Shown: positions 38,223 to 51,361, counted from the first letter of the stretch. The stretch is DNA of 64,000 bases from Varroa destructor (GCF_002443255.2 NW_019211459.1:21230147-21294146), one strand, 5' to 3'. Numbers and translations are program-made. The notes: generated by a model from the sequence alone, not told the origin.

Positions 38223-38913
38223 TAGCGCGTTGTTGATGGTCCTGCTAGATGTGCTCCGGCAATCATCTTCTTTTTTACGGTTGTGCACTTCACTGCTCTT
38301 TCCGCTCCATCATATACGAAACGCTAACGAAATTCCTATAACTGGCCCCTATTTCTTCATTCCTCTTCATCTGCTGATCGGCGGTCAGACATGCCGTATT
38401 GTCGCGTCATATTGCTACCGGCAATGATCTGCTGTTTGGCGGGGACCTGGGGATCTGCGGCTGGCTAGTTATGTTCCTTGACGGAGAGTTGTCAACACCA
38501 GCCGGCTGGCATTCGACGTAACTGCTGGCATGACAGCAGCATCAGGCGCATGGCAAAAGGTAACCGTGCTACCCTGCCAATATCCCGGCGGCACTTCCCG
38601 ATGACATTCTCACCGCCGTCGGCGCCAGCTTCAGTGGAAGAAACAGCTTCAGAAGAGGAATCACTTCAGTTACGGCATTTCAAAGTGGTAAGGACAGCAG
38701 TAGCAGATAACAAAATACGTCAAAGCCATGAAGTAGTCGGTGCTTCGCTTTCAGCGTTCCTCTTGCTTTGTTGAATTGATACCGGAATTAGTGGTCGGCG
38801 CACCTCGCCAATAAGCGGGAAGACACGGATTTATATGTACGGTCAGTCAGGGAGCACTGGACTGGCTGAAGCTCTGTATCACCACTCGCTTTCTCTAGCG
38901 ATAGTAAAGGAGT

Positions 38914-39001
38914 AGCAGCAGCAACAGCAACAGCAACACAACAACAGCAACAACAACAACAACAACAACAACAACAGCAACAACAACAACAACAACAACA
39001 A
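38914..39001. repeat. CAG/CAA trinucleotide repeat tract, about 88 bases
   Basis: Mixed CAG and CAA units that would encode polyglutamine, but a one-base loss near 38937-38940 shifts the register, so it is not a continuous polyQ codon run. The minus strand gives a Leu/Cys-run artefact. Confidence 0.9.
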
Positions 39002-41822
39002 ATCTACTTGGCTGACAGCGTAGCTGCCATAGAACATCAGTGAAAATGACTGGTCCTCCCCGTACTGATACGAACGAGGTTGCTCATTAATTGCTGAACG
39101 CACATGCGGGCAAGCTTGCAAACAAAAATACTGACGTTACCTTCCGCTATCTGACGATCCGTAGTCAAACTGTTTCGGAAACCTCTCTTTTCGCTAATAT
39201 CGCCAATCCTTCATAGAATGGATTTTCTAACGGAAACATTAATACTCCTTGTACGGACTCAGAAAACAGATAAAACCCTTGTTCAGCGAACGCAACTAGA
39301 CAACAACTTGTGAAGTTGGACTTGGGGTGGGGTGGGCATTTGACGTTCGTTAGGTGTAATCGATGTAACAACAAATATTAGATCGAAGCGCTGAATTCGA
39401 AATGATAAAGGACAGCGGTGTCTATATAAGCGTCAAGCTAGAAAGTTTAATATTACTCAGGTCTACCCCTGACATATTTCAAATCACTTTATCGTAACTC
39501 TACCAATATACATCGAGAACGATTCAGCTCTGTTTGTAACACATGTGAGGTGCGTGTACGTCTTTTTTTGTACAGAGTTTTTGTATAGTGTGGAAGGGGT
39601 CGACTAGGAATCGAGTGAGATGCCCTGATTCTTTATCCAGCTCCCGGGAACACTCAAGCTGTTTTAGAGTTAAATCCTTTGAATTCCGTTTTGAGCCATT
39701 GAAATAGTGGCACTCAAAGTGTAATTATTTCTAAGTTGGAAATTATAAGAGATTTACCTTCCCGATCACTATCAACTACAGCAGACGAAAATGCATTTGG
39801 TGGAAGATCATAAGGGCATAAATTTATCTGAGTTACTTACTTCCCAATAAATAGATAATGTTCACCTAACATCATATTTATCTTTGAGTAGTTGTTAACA
39901 TATTTAGAAAAAAAACTAGTTCTACAAAAATACCTACGACCTAAAGCATTTAGCACTCCACAGGCTTGAATATGGCCATTTGCACTGATGCGAGCTTTCC
40001 TCTTCTGCTCCTTATTGGCCTATTTTTAATCACAACTTCACAAAGGAGCCAGTTCCATATCAATCATTTGCTTAGATATCACCGTTCCCATGGTATCCCC
40101 TATAATCTAGGAAATTGTAATCGAACCCTCGGTGCTCCGAAGTGTCATAGCCAGAATACCTCTTCCTGACATAGAAGGTTAGAGAATATGTCTGTAAAGA
40201 AGGGTTAATATTCATATGCGTATACGAGTCCGGTAGCTTCGCTTTTTAATTTGCTAACATGATGCAGCCTGCCCCAAAATCTCAGTGACCACCCATCTCA
40301 GCCCGGACCACTACAACCAGCAGTTACGTATCCCGTGTTTTTCAATACACTTCGGCGCCTATGTGTATACGTACGTGTATCATAGCGTATATATATGCTA
40401 TAAAAGGCCTCTTATATATCGATGCTCGTCATAAAAACAGGACACCCGCCGCTAAGAAGCCTATATTCCAAATTCGCAAATTTTCTTAAACAACCATAGG
40501 CTATGACTACGTCGTAGTTAGCGTGAATATTGTGTCAAGGTGTAACTTGACGTTTTACGGCAGATTCGAAACACATAAGACTGCATCATTAACAGGGCTG
40601 ACGCTCAGATATTACATTGATACGAAGTTTTGATCTATACTATGAGAAAAAAACAATGATGCTTTGTTTTTTTAAACGTCACTACTTGTTTGTTGTGCTT
40701 TAGAAAAAAAAAAAATGGAAAATCTAAACCCTTACAAATTTTATGAGAGGATACATCGACATATCCCCGGGCTGTGTCGTCATCATTGGAAGTTTCGAAC
40801 ACCGCCAGTTATCAAACACTGCTTTTTAAATGCTTCTTTTTTTTAATTGTGTAGGCGTCACTAGGTGCGTAACGTTGGATAAATATAGCTTTATATATTG
40901 CACATATTTTCTACTCGAGACTATTTGACTGTTTATAGAGAATAACTGCACGAAGCATTGCGGTAAAAATGCAATTTCCTATGATTTCGTCCTTAAACCT
41001 TTACTGGTGCTTTTGGCCACAGGTCATGCTCCGCATTTAAGCCCATAATACAGCTCACCCTATGCCTATTTATTGCTTGCTGACATGTCTTTGTGCTTCG
41101 ACGGCCAGGGTTGGTATAATGAATGATAAGTGAAGATCGACTCTGACATTGCATTTTGGACTCTGTCCAGCGAACGCTTGCAATTATGATTTATGACAAT
41201 TGACAATTTGCTAATTATGGCACACTTTACCTCGAATATCATTAATTAACACCAGTTTGTATTATCCTACTTTGTGTTGCTACCCGGATCACCACGGTAT
41301 CGGTTTCGCACAATAGTGCTCAATTTTTTGGCAAAGTGAAGTCGCGATTTGAGCGATCTTTATTTTGACTTTCCTATACGATCTTTCTATTTAAGACAAA
41401 TTCTAGATTATTTTCCAGCTTCTTGTTTTACTTCAGGTACAAAATTGTACTTATCCATACGACTATGCGACTCATGTTTAACAGAAAACGCATTGAGTGT
41501 TTGATCTCTCCACTACCAGCAACGATGTATGATTGGATAAGTGTAAAAATATATACAGCATAATAACCGTTTCTTTTATTCCTCTTATTTTTTTTTTATC
41601 GATTAATGTTCCAAAACCAAACAAAAAAAGGCGCCAAGTACAAAACAACAAGGCTAAACAATGTTCCTTTCTGACGACGTTAAGGGAAAGAAGACGTCAA
41701 GGCGACGGCACACATCGTACTGCCTGCGGTGTCGTTAAAGTACTGATATTGAACGTAGAAGCCACTGTTGATGGCAATAATGACAGCGCTCAATTCCGCT
41801 ACAAGATAAAGCATCAACGCTA

Positions 41823-42023
41823 TCAACAGCTGCGGCTGTACAGCATCATCGAAGGACTCTTATTCTGTAGCTTTTTGCCCTTGCCGCTGTCCTGGGGTCG
41901 GTTTTCATCGTCGCCGTCACGACCGGATATGGGGGAATTTGTGCAGTTTACAAATGCTACGGGGGCGGAAGAGGGACGGGGGTCATAGAAGGTAGTTGGA
42001 TTCCTTGGCGTTTCTTCATTGGG
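41823..42023 (-). CDS. Candidate terminal exon (66 codons plus stop)
   Basis: Seen on the minus strand: a CAG acceptor (42024-42026) preceded by a TC-rich stretch and a CTGAT branch-point-like sequence, then 66 open codons to TGA at 41823. The product is hydrophilic: Pro/Asn/Thr-rich at first, then an acidic-polar segment (GRDGDDENRPQDSGKGKK), ending in Ser/Met/Arg/Cys. An in-frame TGA lies just upstream of the acceptor, so the frame makes sense only if spliced. It has no start codon of its own. The purine-rich strand favours charged residues by chance, so confidence is low. The opposite strand is also open (ORF to 41988). No family recognised. Confidence 0.22.
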   Translation of the reverse strand, partial: PNEETPRNPTTFYDPRPSSAPVAFVNCTNSPISGRDGDDENRPQDSGKGKKLQNKSPSMMLYSRSC

Positions 42024-43791
42024 CTGCCGTCATCAGTTTACTGGAAGTACGGAAAGGCCAGAGCGTCTTGGAATAGGACTGTTGACTTTTGATGTGTCGT
42101 GATCAATACACTTCCATGTACATCGGTTTTATTTAGATGGTGAACCTTTTGTAATAACGACTTCGACTTACAAAACGCACGCGGTCGATTGGATAGCAGC
42201 ATGTTACTGCGTATTGAACGCTCCGTGTGTTTAGTGACGTTAACACGGAACGATCAATTTTTTTTTAGTGAGTGCTGAGTTCACTGTTCCTACCGCTGGA
42301 CATTATTTTTTTCCATCTTCACCGTATCCCCCCCTCGATCTGTCGTATCATCCAGTAGTTGTATAAAATAAAGGCTGTTCTACGGGACGATATGTCACGT
42401 TTTGTGTGCAGCAGGCTAGTTCCGCTTCTGACAAAGGAAAGCCCACTTGGATCTAACAACGGACCGCACACGTTCTTACATTATACAATAGGACATTCAT
42501 CCAATGTGTACAATTGTAAATACGTATTTACTAAAATTGGTAAGCTGCTATATAGAGGGGACCTCTTATCTCGTTATATAAAGCATCTTAGACTTGGAAA
42601 AGTTCGCATGATGCCACTCGACCAGTGTAACTTAGGAATGTACCCAAATATCTTCAACTTATCCTCTTTCCCTAGTTTTATCAATGGGGGTAATTACTGC
42701 GGCGAGCTCAGAATAAATGGCCCATACCGTTATGAACGTGGGTTATTTAACTTCGCTTCTCTGATGTTCTGCTCAGTCTGTAGGAAAGCGTAGGATATTT
42801 ATAGTGTTCGTTTCAGCCGTTTCGATAAGTAGATGGCCCGAAGTCGCCTGTAACGCCAATTAAAAATTCACAAATGTGATCAGAAGTTAGAAATGATCGC
42901 CCTGAAATACAAAGACGCAATGACAAAAAGCAGAAATTATCAGTCCTTTATTGAATTTTCGCTTTATGTAAGGACAAAATTTGTATGGTAGAGGTTCAAT
43001 AGCTTCGACGGGTTGTTTTCAACGAAGTCGTCAGCGTCCACAGCGGGAGACATACCTTGGCAAAGCAGCTTTTGAAATCATTGATATATAATTCAGGGTT
43101 TTTAATAACAGAAAACGTCAATGCTTGAAGGTATGTTAGCGAACTAAATTGTCCATGTGATGCGAATACAACAATCAAGGATAGATTTTACAATATATCA
43201 TTGTTCCTTATTGATCTAAGCATAAAAATGGCGTCTCCATTACCGATCCTCAATGTTTAGGCGTAGAAACATCACGTCTAGACAGAGCGATAATTGTATA
43301 GTTTTCGTCGTACCATCGCGACGTTTAATCTACAGCCGACTGTAAATAAAGTCGTCTCGTAGGAACTATTAGATGGGATGTCCTGTATATTGCCGACATA
43401 TAGCCTATGTTTAATAGAATATCATTTTCTATCTAACGTAAAAATGACAAATTAAATTGATCCAAGGCAGAGGCCTTGTGGGACGTTATGTATGAGCACT
43501 CACCGCTAGTACTACTGTTAGAACTATTATAACGTCTAACAAGGAAGGATCTGTTTTCGGGCCAGTTATGCTTTCAAGAAAGCGACCATCTCTTACCGTC
43601 CAGAAGAGTAAATTTTTCTATGAATCTAAAAGGATCCACAAATGATAAAAGCTTAAAAATATGGCCGACAAGTAATTTTCTAAAGAATATACAAGAGGAC
43701 TGCGCAATTGGCTTACACCATTGTCGACACTCGATTTTTGCCTATTTTAAAACCGGCGTAGTCAAAGATTGCCGTAAGTGTTCGAATACAA

Positions 43792-43810
43792 CAGCAGCAG
43801 CAGCAGCAGC
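43792..43810. repeat. (CAG)6 repeat
   Basis: Short CAG tract. A plus-strand frame through it gives an Ala run with no supporting coding context. Confidence 0.9.
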
Positions 43811-43970
43811 GTCATATGATCCAACAATCAAAACGTGCACGGGTTCCATTATCAAAGAAAACCTAATCATGTATTTCATGCAATAAGGGAGGTGCAAAGT
43901 TTGCCGAGGCGCAAAAGTGAATGAAGAAGTTCTTTCAAATAATTTACTTCCCTAAAATTACGGGCTATAA

Positions 43971-43990
43971 CTTTGTAATGCTTTGTAATG
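43971..43990. repeat. Tandem 10-base duplication
   Basis: CTTTGTAATG twice, head to tail. Confidence 0.9.
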
Positions 43991-46935
43991 ACACTATAGC
44001 GTTCTTTCTTGTTGAACATTTATTAGCGTGGCAAAAAAAAAAAAAAAAGACCATTTAAACTTGATTTCGATTCATCAGTTACTTTAGGTTCATCGGTTAT
44101 TCTGTTTAGGCTTCGTCGTTGTCTCACACAATGAATTAGGTCCCAGTAACGTATCTATATTTATAATAAATTAGTAAGCGGTGGTTGTCCGCGGTGGACA
44201 TGTCCTTCGATAAAATCCTGCGCGAGACTGCAACGTAGTGTAATAGTGTAAGGAAAAAGTTGCTCTTCGATCAACACGGAGCTATCTGAAATGTTCTAGT
44301 AATCTTTTCTCGAAAAATATTATTCATTGTTCCAGATGCTTCCTGATTTAATGGAAACACAATAGTTTGACTATGTTTGGTAAGGGCCGGCTAGTTTTAT
44401 TGTTGTTACTATCAAGTCGAAGTTCAAAATGTCGGAATCAGTTCAGATTGTCCCCTATCAACCGGTCATTGCTATAAATTGACAACTACTGAAAAAGGTA
44501 CTTGTAACTAGCTACTGTTTAGCAGGCTTAAATTCCCGCAAAATAGGACCAGCCTACTTACAAGCTGACTAGAAAGCAGTGACGAAACAATGTCACATCT
44601 AGTACGAGCATTATAACCCTATGAATGCGCAAGCCATCTCCCAGTGGATGTTCCAACACTAATTTAATTGTTCATTGAACAGTGGATGAGGTCGTCGACG
44701 ATTTGCTATTCTTTCTATGGCATATTTTTGTTTCATTACGACATCTAGGTTATTTAGCTTATAGATGCACTAGCGATGAGGACGGTTAGAGTGAGTCAGT
44801 ACCGTAACGTCACGTAATGGTCTGACATCCAAACTAGCTTCCTCTGGCATGAGAATAGAGCCTACAACGTTCTATAACTGCTCAGACTTACCCGCAACCA
44901 GGTATTTTATTACTCCTGAACGCTACGAAAAATAATATGGGTGAAGAGTAGGGAACTGACAACACTTGATTTGTTGCTTGATGGCCAATTTGTCATCACA
45001 GTACGCTTAACAACGGAGAAACGCAAAGCTGACTCGTGTCGTAGCCAACAAGATATCGTTTGTAAATATTTATCGTTGCACGTAAGCGTTATGTTAGCGC
45101 TGGAAGTATATAGCCTTGCCGTTATAATGATTTTTCGTCTGACATGATATAACATTGTGCGAAACAGAACCTCCGTTGTTTACTTACAACGCTCAAGTCA
45201 ATGCTGAAACTGTTTTTAACCGCAATCCGTAAGGTTCTTATTAAGAAGAAGTACTACGTATACTTTAATTTGATGATATTATTACAAATATTATAGGATC
45301 CTTTTTTACCAGCTCTTCCACATCTCTTTACCAGCAAGCTCGAGGTAGTCGACTCGAAACGAGCTGCTCGTATAATAATTGATATTTAAAGCTTCCAAGG
45401 CGAGCAGGGTGTGCCCAGTTCTATATCCCGAAAGTAGTCACCTAGGGCACCATTATTAGGTGTTCCTGGTCAATTCTGGCGCCTAGTATTTGTATTGATG
45501 CTTTTTCATCCGTCCTCGCGCAGCGACAACTTTCCGAAGCAAGAAATAGAGTACGTTCCGCAGCAGAGCTCTATTCCGCAGATATTGCTTTTATGTGTTG
45601 TCCTTGTAACATGGCCCTGTGAAGCCGGTGCGACCATTGCAGCAACGGCAAACCCGAGGAAAATCACTGGCAAGCGACGGGTCTCGAATTTACTCGCTTT
45701 GAGACTACGGACCAGGGTTTGCGGCAATGAGAATGAACACGCTGTTATTGTTTCTGTGCTTCCGAGGGGTGAGGGTAGGCCGACTAGAAAAGATGGACTC
45801 TACAATGTACTTACCCGTCGCATACGATCAAGACGAGTGCAGTTACCGTACACGTGGACTATAGAATGCATCGTGCAGCGAGAGAAGCATATGTATGAAC
45901 TGCATTTTTCAGGTGATAGAAAAAGAACCAGCAAGGTAGAATGTTATGCCCAGCTACAGTCAACAGACCCGTAGTTAAATCTTCCCCAGTATGATGCACT
46001 AGCTACACAAACGGTGCCCACAACATAACGCCATGCGACCATATTGATAGTGATAAACTAGCTTTGAGCAATCATCCCATTGCACGATTTCAAAATCTAT
46101 TCACTTTAATTCCAAATAGAAAAATCGATAAAACTTCCACGAAGAGGCAACATTACCTTCAACCAAGATGTTAAGACTACTCAGTAAGGGATCTAATGCA
46201 AACAAGAAAGAAAAATTACATTGTTACATTATGTCGCAAACCAGTGCCCTGCCATCATGTCAGTCTCTTTTTATCAATACAGCAGATGCTGATAAATGAA
46301 TTTGAATATTGGCGCGCAATTATGATAATAATTATTGCATTTGCACGGTTATTATAGCATTTATGTTCACTGTACAACCGGCTGAACGTACCAAAGTATT
46401 GCGCGTACAGACACGGCTGACGATACGTTAGTCAAGCTAACGCAAGTTTTGATCAGTGAGCGTTTTCGGCTCGAGGTCTTCCTCGTTTAATTTGCCCCGC
46501 CGCATTTATGCCAGCACCTCATAATTCAGGCACTGTAACTGCTGTTCTCCTAGTTGGGCAACGATTAGGTTATTTTATCGTATTACAGCCCACACACCTG
46601 CGAACAGTGTAAGCAGCAAAAAACAAATGGGGGAACGATGCCCCCGCCGCTGCTGGCCAGTACGCTGATTGGGTCTGTCTCTAGATACTATACATCCTGT
46701 TTCGTACATAGTCCTACATCATATTCTGTTCGTATATCACATTGTAATTATAACAGTTAATTCTAATCAGTGTCTTTTTTTTGTCATGTCTGAAATATTG
46801 TTCTTTTCAGCATTACTGTAGCCCCGATTATTATCGCCAGTGGTGATAGAAGCATTATTATTCTTATAATTGGCATTGCCTCTTTTTCGTCTGCTAATTC
46901 TGCCACTCGAATGGTGGAGGTAAAGGTCAACTTAC

Positions 46936-46988
46936 CATTACAACGCCAACCTGATACTTTATACAAATCGTCGGTGTCATCCCCATCC
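46936..46988 (-). CDS. Candidate 53-base exon
   Basis: Seen on the minus strand: CTAG acceptor, 53 bases, then a perfect GTAAGT donor at 46935-46930. In one frame it encodes 17 residues rich in Asp, then a YKVSGWRCN segment. The upstream polypyrimidine tract is poor, and a second frame through the same donor is open for about 38 codons. The donor is convincing; the exon body is not proven. No homologue recognised. Confidence 0.18.
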
Positions 46989-47136
46989 CTAGTCGGTCAA
47001 CCGTTGTTGCCGTTGCAGTAGCAGTAGCCCCCGTCAGCGAGATCACCAATCATCACGCGGATGTCGTTCGTCGTGCAAAATGCAAACCGACGCGTCGATG
47101 ATAAAAAAGTGACCTATCACACGGCGACTGGCCATT

Positions 47137-47148
47137 GTTGCTAGCAAC
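47137..47148. promoter_or_regulatory. 12-bp palindrome GTTGCTAGCAAC
   Basis: Perfect palindrome made of two GTTGC half-sites in a GC-richer island (about 46.9-47.7 kb). It resembles an X-box without spacer, which is not optimal for RFX proteins. Reported as a possible protein-binding site only. Confidence 0.2.
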
Positions 47149-47800
47149 GGTTCGAATTTCGCGAGCCAGGATATGTGCGACGAGAGTACTGCTCCGCAGC
47201 CCTGCCGCCCACACAATTACTCTTTATCACGAAGTCTACCTAGACGAATAGGTGCGTTGTACAGTTGTTATTGATGTCCTTTTCATTGATGATCGCTTTA
47301 GCTATGTCTATGTTCTTTTTCTTTTATACCCCGCCGCTACCGTCACCGCCGCCGACCGCAGCACTTCACTATGGCTATTCTAATATATTTGAATTGTAAT
47401 GCCTTATCATCGATGTAAATCAGCCTCGACATTAATGTTGTTTATCATCACACACGGCGACTGCGTCGATAGCGATCCGCTTTCGCTCGGCCAGACCGAA
47501 TGCTTCGGTCTTCGATTTTTGACGTTTGCACGGCGGATGTTGCCTAACGCTACACAGCTCGTAAGAAGCGCGGTTTGGCAACGCGGAGATGAAGATGATC
47601 GGGGATCTTGGGATGCAATATGATCATGAGCGACCAAAGTGGGTTTGGCCGTTTTGTGTCTGGCGTTCGTTGGTTCAAGTAATAAAATAGGAAAATTCAA
47701 GGAGAGATTACAAAAGGTACGATCTATCACTGGTTGCATTGCTGTGCTCCATGCAGCCACAATGAAAAACACACGCGGGAAATGACGAATCAAGAAACTA

Positions 47801-47833
47801 TGTTGAAGCCTGATGTGAAATCAGGCTTCGACA
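47801..47833. other. 13-bp hairpin with 7-base loop
   Basis: TGTTGAAGCCTGA, loop TGTGAAA, TCAGGCTTCGACA. Twelve Watson-Crick pairs plus one G-T wobble. It is not the histone 3' stem-loop and is too short for a typical microRNA precursor. Confidence 0.4.
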
Positions 47834-49383
47834 CCCTTGCGGCCTAAGATGTCACGTTGACAAACTTGTCGATGACATAGACAACAACGACAAAAAACAG
47901 GCAAAGCTCAATCTTTACAGAAACCAAGCTGTTGGTACATTATTTCATTAAAAAATAAAACCTACTAGTTTCTAATGAATGGGATAAAAAAATCTAACAA
48001 TCTATGATAAATGGTGTGTATAGTAGGACCTATGTACAATACCTGCAGAACATGCCCCAAGGTAAGGGTGACTTTGTCATTATTTACGCGCTGATTGATG
48101 GCTCAACGACACAACAGAATGTCTATATGAAGCGGTTTTCAGTTAGAATCTACGAATTTTTTTAGTTGCACTCTGCTTCAATGATTGCAGGTAGTAACTT
48201 AGTAAGTCACAGAAGTACGTACGTTTTTTACCCTCCTTAAACTAACTCTTTTTACAGATTGTCGTATATAAAATTCGCCAGAGGTGTCCCTTCGTATTAT
48301 ACTATTAACTAGACACGGTAAAATCACGTGCGTTGTCCTCTCTGTGTATGACCTAGTTTATTTGTACCCAAGTAAAAGTTATCACCGTTTATAACTAAGG
48401 CACTTTTTGGAGTAGAATCTATTAGACACCGGTTCTTATAAATTTTGACTGCTCTGAAATTTCAATACTATCCGAAGGAAACCAACTGAACTTCTAAAGG
48501 CTAGTATACTCCTGGATAGCATGGAGCATGAAGTACTCTACGTTGTTTCAAAATAGTAAAATCATTAGACAGTTACTTAGTGATACACCAAGTTACGTTG
48601 TAATATTTAACCGTTACGAGCGTCTCCGTCTATAAAATCACTTTGATGACTCCTCCTTCGATGTGGCGCGGCTCGATGCTTCTATAGACCTCCTTGTTTG
48701 TTTTACTTAAAACGTTACAAAACTTAAATTTTTTTTTCAAATTAAAACATTAATATGGTACCCGAAACTAGACCCCTCATTGTATTCATTACCTCGTTAA
48801 TCACGGTTAGGACGCAGATATTTGGCACAGGCTTGTGTTCACTTGTATGGAACACCCCCAATAATAAATTGCATTTTACGTCCTACAAAAAAGGAAACCC
48901 CATTGGGGTCTAACGCTGCTTCGTATGCCGTCAGCATAACCATTGGTGTCGCCAAAGAAACCTAGACATTCACCGTACCGAACTACTCATTGTTTACTCA
49001 TTATGCTGTAAACTGGCAACTAAGACATCGGTAATTTGGAATTTTTAAAACTGCAAAGCTTGCAGCATCATATAAATACGCTTTTCCCTATCTTCTATTA
49101 GCCCCAGTTCCGCCCGTCTTTCGACTCATCCTTCGCAGTTACTTCATCTGTAGATACCTTTGTATCTAATGAAGTGGTCAGTTCACGTCAAAGGGGCATG
49201 GATACACGGAGACAGCCACCATAATTACCCGTAATGGCTGTATTATGATAACAGTAGCACCTCGAGTTTGGCATTTTTTCTGTTCTTATTATAGCACAAA
49301 ATTACCAGTGAATGCTTCATTGTCATTTGGTTATAAAGAGCCTTACGTGGGCCTGCAGCAAAACCTACCGCTAAGCGTCCGGT

Positions 49384-49396
49384 CCCCCCCCCCCCC
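49384..49396. repeat. C13 homopolymer
   Basis: Thirteen C residues, the first of three G/C runs within 800 bases. Confidence 0.95.
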
Positions 49397-49645
49397 TCCA
49401 AATTACTCATGGAAGGCCTGAAGAACATAATTGACATGTATAATTCAATACTAAGTTCCGACGAGCTGGTATCCAGACAGGCGATCCTTCTGTAAGACAG
49501 CACCAACCACTTCAGCAGCACCGTGGAACTGACCATTTTGCGATGATCCGCGTCAGACTGAACGGCAAGATAAATCATCAGATCAGCAACAGCAAATGCG
49601 GCTCTGATGATTTATTATCACCAGTAGTATTATGACGGAGGTAGC

Positions 49646-49656
49646 GGGGGGGGGGG
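49646..49656. repeat. G11 homopolymer
   Basis: Eleven G residues, about 250 bases from the preceding C13 run. Confidence 0.95.
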
Positions 49657-50142
49657 AGTAGGATAAGCAACGACGGTATTATAGGAATACACTAGCATCA
49701 TACATCTTTAATACACATATATCATCATTCAGTCGTATATGTGCTATTTGCATAAGGCTACGATGTGCAGTTGTGCCCATCTAGACGTGTTCGGCGTCAG
49801 TCAGAAAGCCAAGATGATTGACTACCTCATCTGGCTACAAAGATGCTAAGTAGTCATTGTTACTGTGGCTGCGACGTTATCATTGTTATGATTGTATGCC
49901 CTTCATTGATTTCGTACTTCCACAAACAACGACAGTCGCCATTCTACCAAAACGTATTTGAAAGGAAGGTTTCATCGCAAAGCTCGTGTACGATGCGCTT
50001 CGACTAGCTAGCAATGTATACATGTGAACCAACAGGAAGCTGGTCAATTTTCCATAAGTCACTTGCAGCACATGCTGCTAGAAGCATGCATCGATGTAAA
50101 GAACATTTTCAGCCATAGTACAGAATGCGCGATAAATTCCTT

Positions 50143-50154
50143 GGGGGGGGGGGG
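50143..50154. repeat. G12 homopolymer
   Basis: Twelve G residues, the third of the cluster at 49.4-50.2 kb. Confidence 0.95.
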
Positions 50155-51307
50155 AGGCTCCTTCAATAAAAATGAACTATTTACATTCACACGTCAATTT
50201 GAAAATGTTGGCTGAGCTAAATGAGATGAGAAGCTTCGTCTCAGCCGCAAACATAACCCATCGATTACAGTCTTCCTCCCCAGTGAGTTTACTTTGTAGC
50301 ATTATTGGTATTTCTGCTCGCTGGCGGGTAGCCGTTTAACTCGATGAAGTTCTTTTATAAAAGTACCTCTTCGAACTACCTCTATTCCATTCCTTGTGTT
50401 TTCATTTTCAAATCTTTTTTTCTTCAAATTCAAAATTACTTTTTATATATAGGAGTTCTGATTTAGATTAATCAGTTTGAAGGAATTTACGCCGCTTCCG
50501 ATTATAATTACAACTGTTATATTGATATTATGGCGACGAATGTCGACGCGTACAATAACCTCGACCTCTATACTCCGTTAAAAATACTTTCTTGACCCAC
50601 CTCCTGCAGCGAGTTATATGGAGAAGCGTGCAATACTGGATACGCAACAACTGATGTGATGTAAACTGCTTGGTGGTATACGGAAGCGCCGAACGCCAAA
50701 TGATTTCAGGACCTCGAAATGGCATCAGCCGATCTTAACCGGCCAGATTCGAAGGACCCGAAAATGACCCGTATCCTCGTGTATCTTATCTATGCCACAA
50801 ATGTTTCGGTTCAAGGAATATGACACGTGGGATCTTGCTGACTGTAGAATTTGCCTAAGGGCATTTTCAACGGTATATGGCTATCTACGACCAAAATGGA
50901 CGTTTATACTACAAGCGGAAACGAGGTAAAAGACGTCAACAGTTTTTCTCAATGTAATCCCATACAGTACATGATCGGTACACAAGAAGTTTATAGCCAC
51001 GCCAGACAAGCTGCCCTTGCAGAAGTTGAAACACTTGGTTGAATCGAAAAAAAAAACAAAATGGAATTATCTTAAAGCAGAAAACAACAACTTCCAGAGC
51101 TTTATCGCTAGATACAGCTTATGAGGTTTATCAGGCTCACTCACTTGAAGTCGTTCTTCAGGCGCTTACATTAGGAAATGCAGAAAAAAAGCTTTTCTAT
51201 TTAGCGCCCATGTACATATAAACATCTAAACTTAGGTCTAGCTGTTGCTGCTTAGAGCCAGCTGGCAGCTGTTAACACTCTATTCAGCGACACTGTTTCA
51301 TTTCCCG

Positions 51308-51309
<2 letters not shown>

Positions 51310-51360
<51 letters not shown>
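51310..51360. repeat. (TA)25 microsatellite
   Basis: Uninterrupted 51-base AT dinucleotide tract, the longest simple repeat in the window. Self-complementary, so prone to cruciform formation and length change. Confidence 0.97.

Positions 51361-51361
<1 letters not shown>

Larger units (their letters stand above)
38200..41822. other. No gene recognised; GC-richer island at 38.2-38.9 kb
   Basis: The island has 97- and 98-codon plus-strand frames without motif and ends at the CAG/CAA tract. The rest is AT-rich. Confidence 0.45.
42027..46929. other. No gene recognised
   Basis: Contains plus-strand frames of 144 codons (42359-42793, TTG start) and 159 codons (45495-45974, TTG start). The second has a hydrophobic LLLCVVLVTW stretch near residue 35 followed by basic sequence, but no ATG start or motif. 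Their length is about what chance allows in 64 kb. Confidence 0.4.

Noticed and set aside
42359..42793. 144-codon plus-strand frame
   Set aside because: No ATG in good context at its start, no motif or splice signals, and length compatible with chance.
45495..45974. 159-codon plus-strand frame with a hydrophobic stretch like a signal anchor
   Set aside because: It starts at TTG, has no motif, and its length is near the maximum expected by chance in this window.
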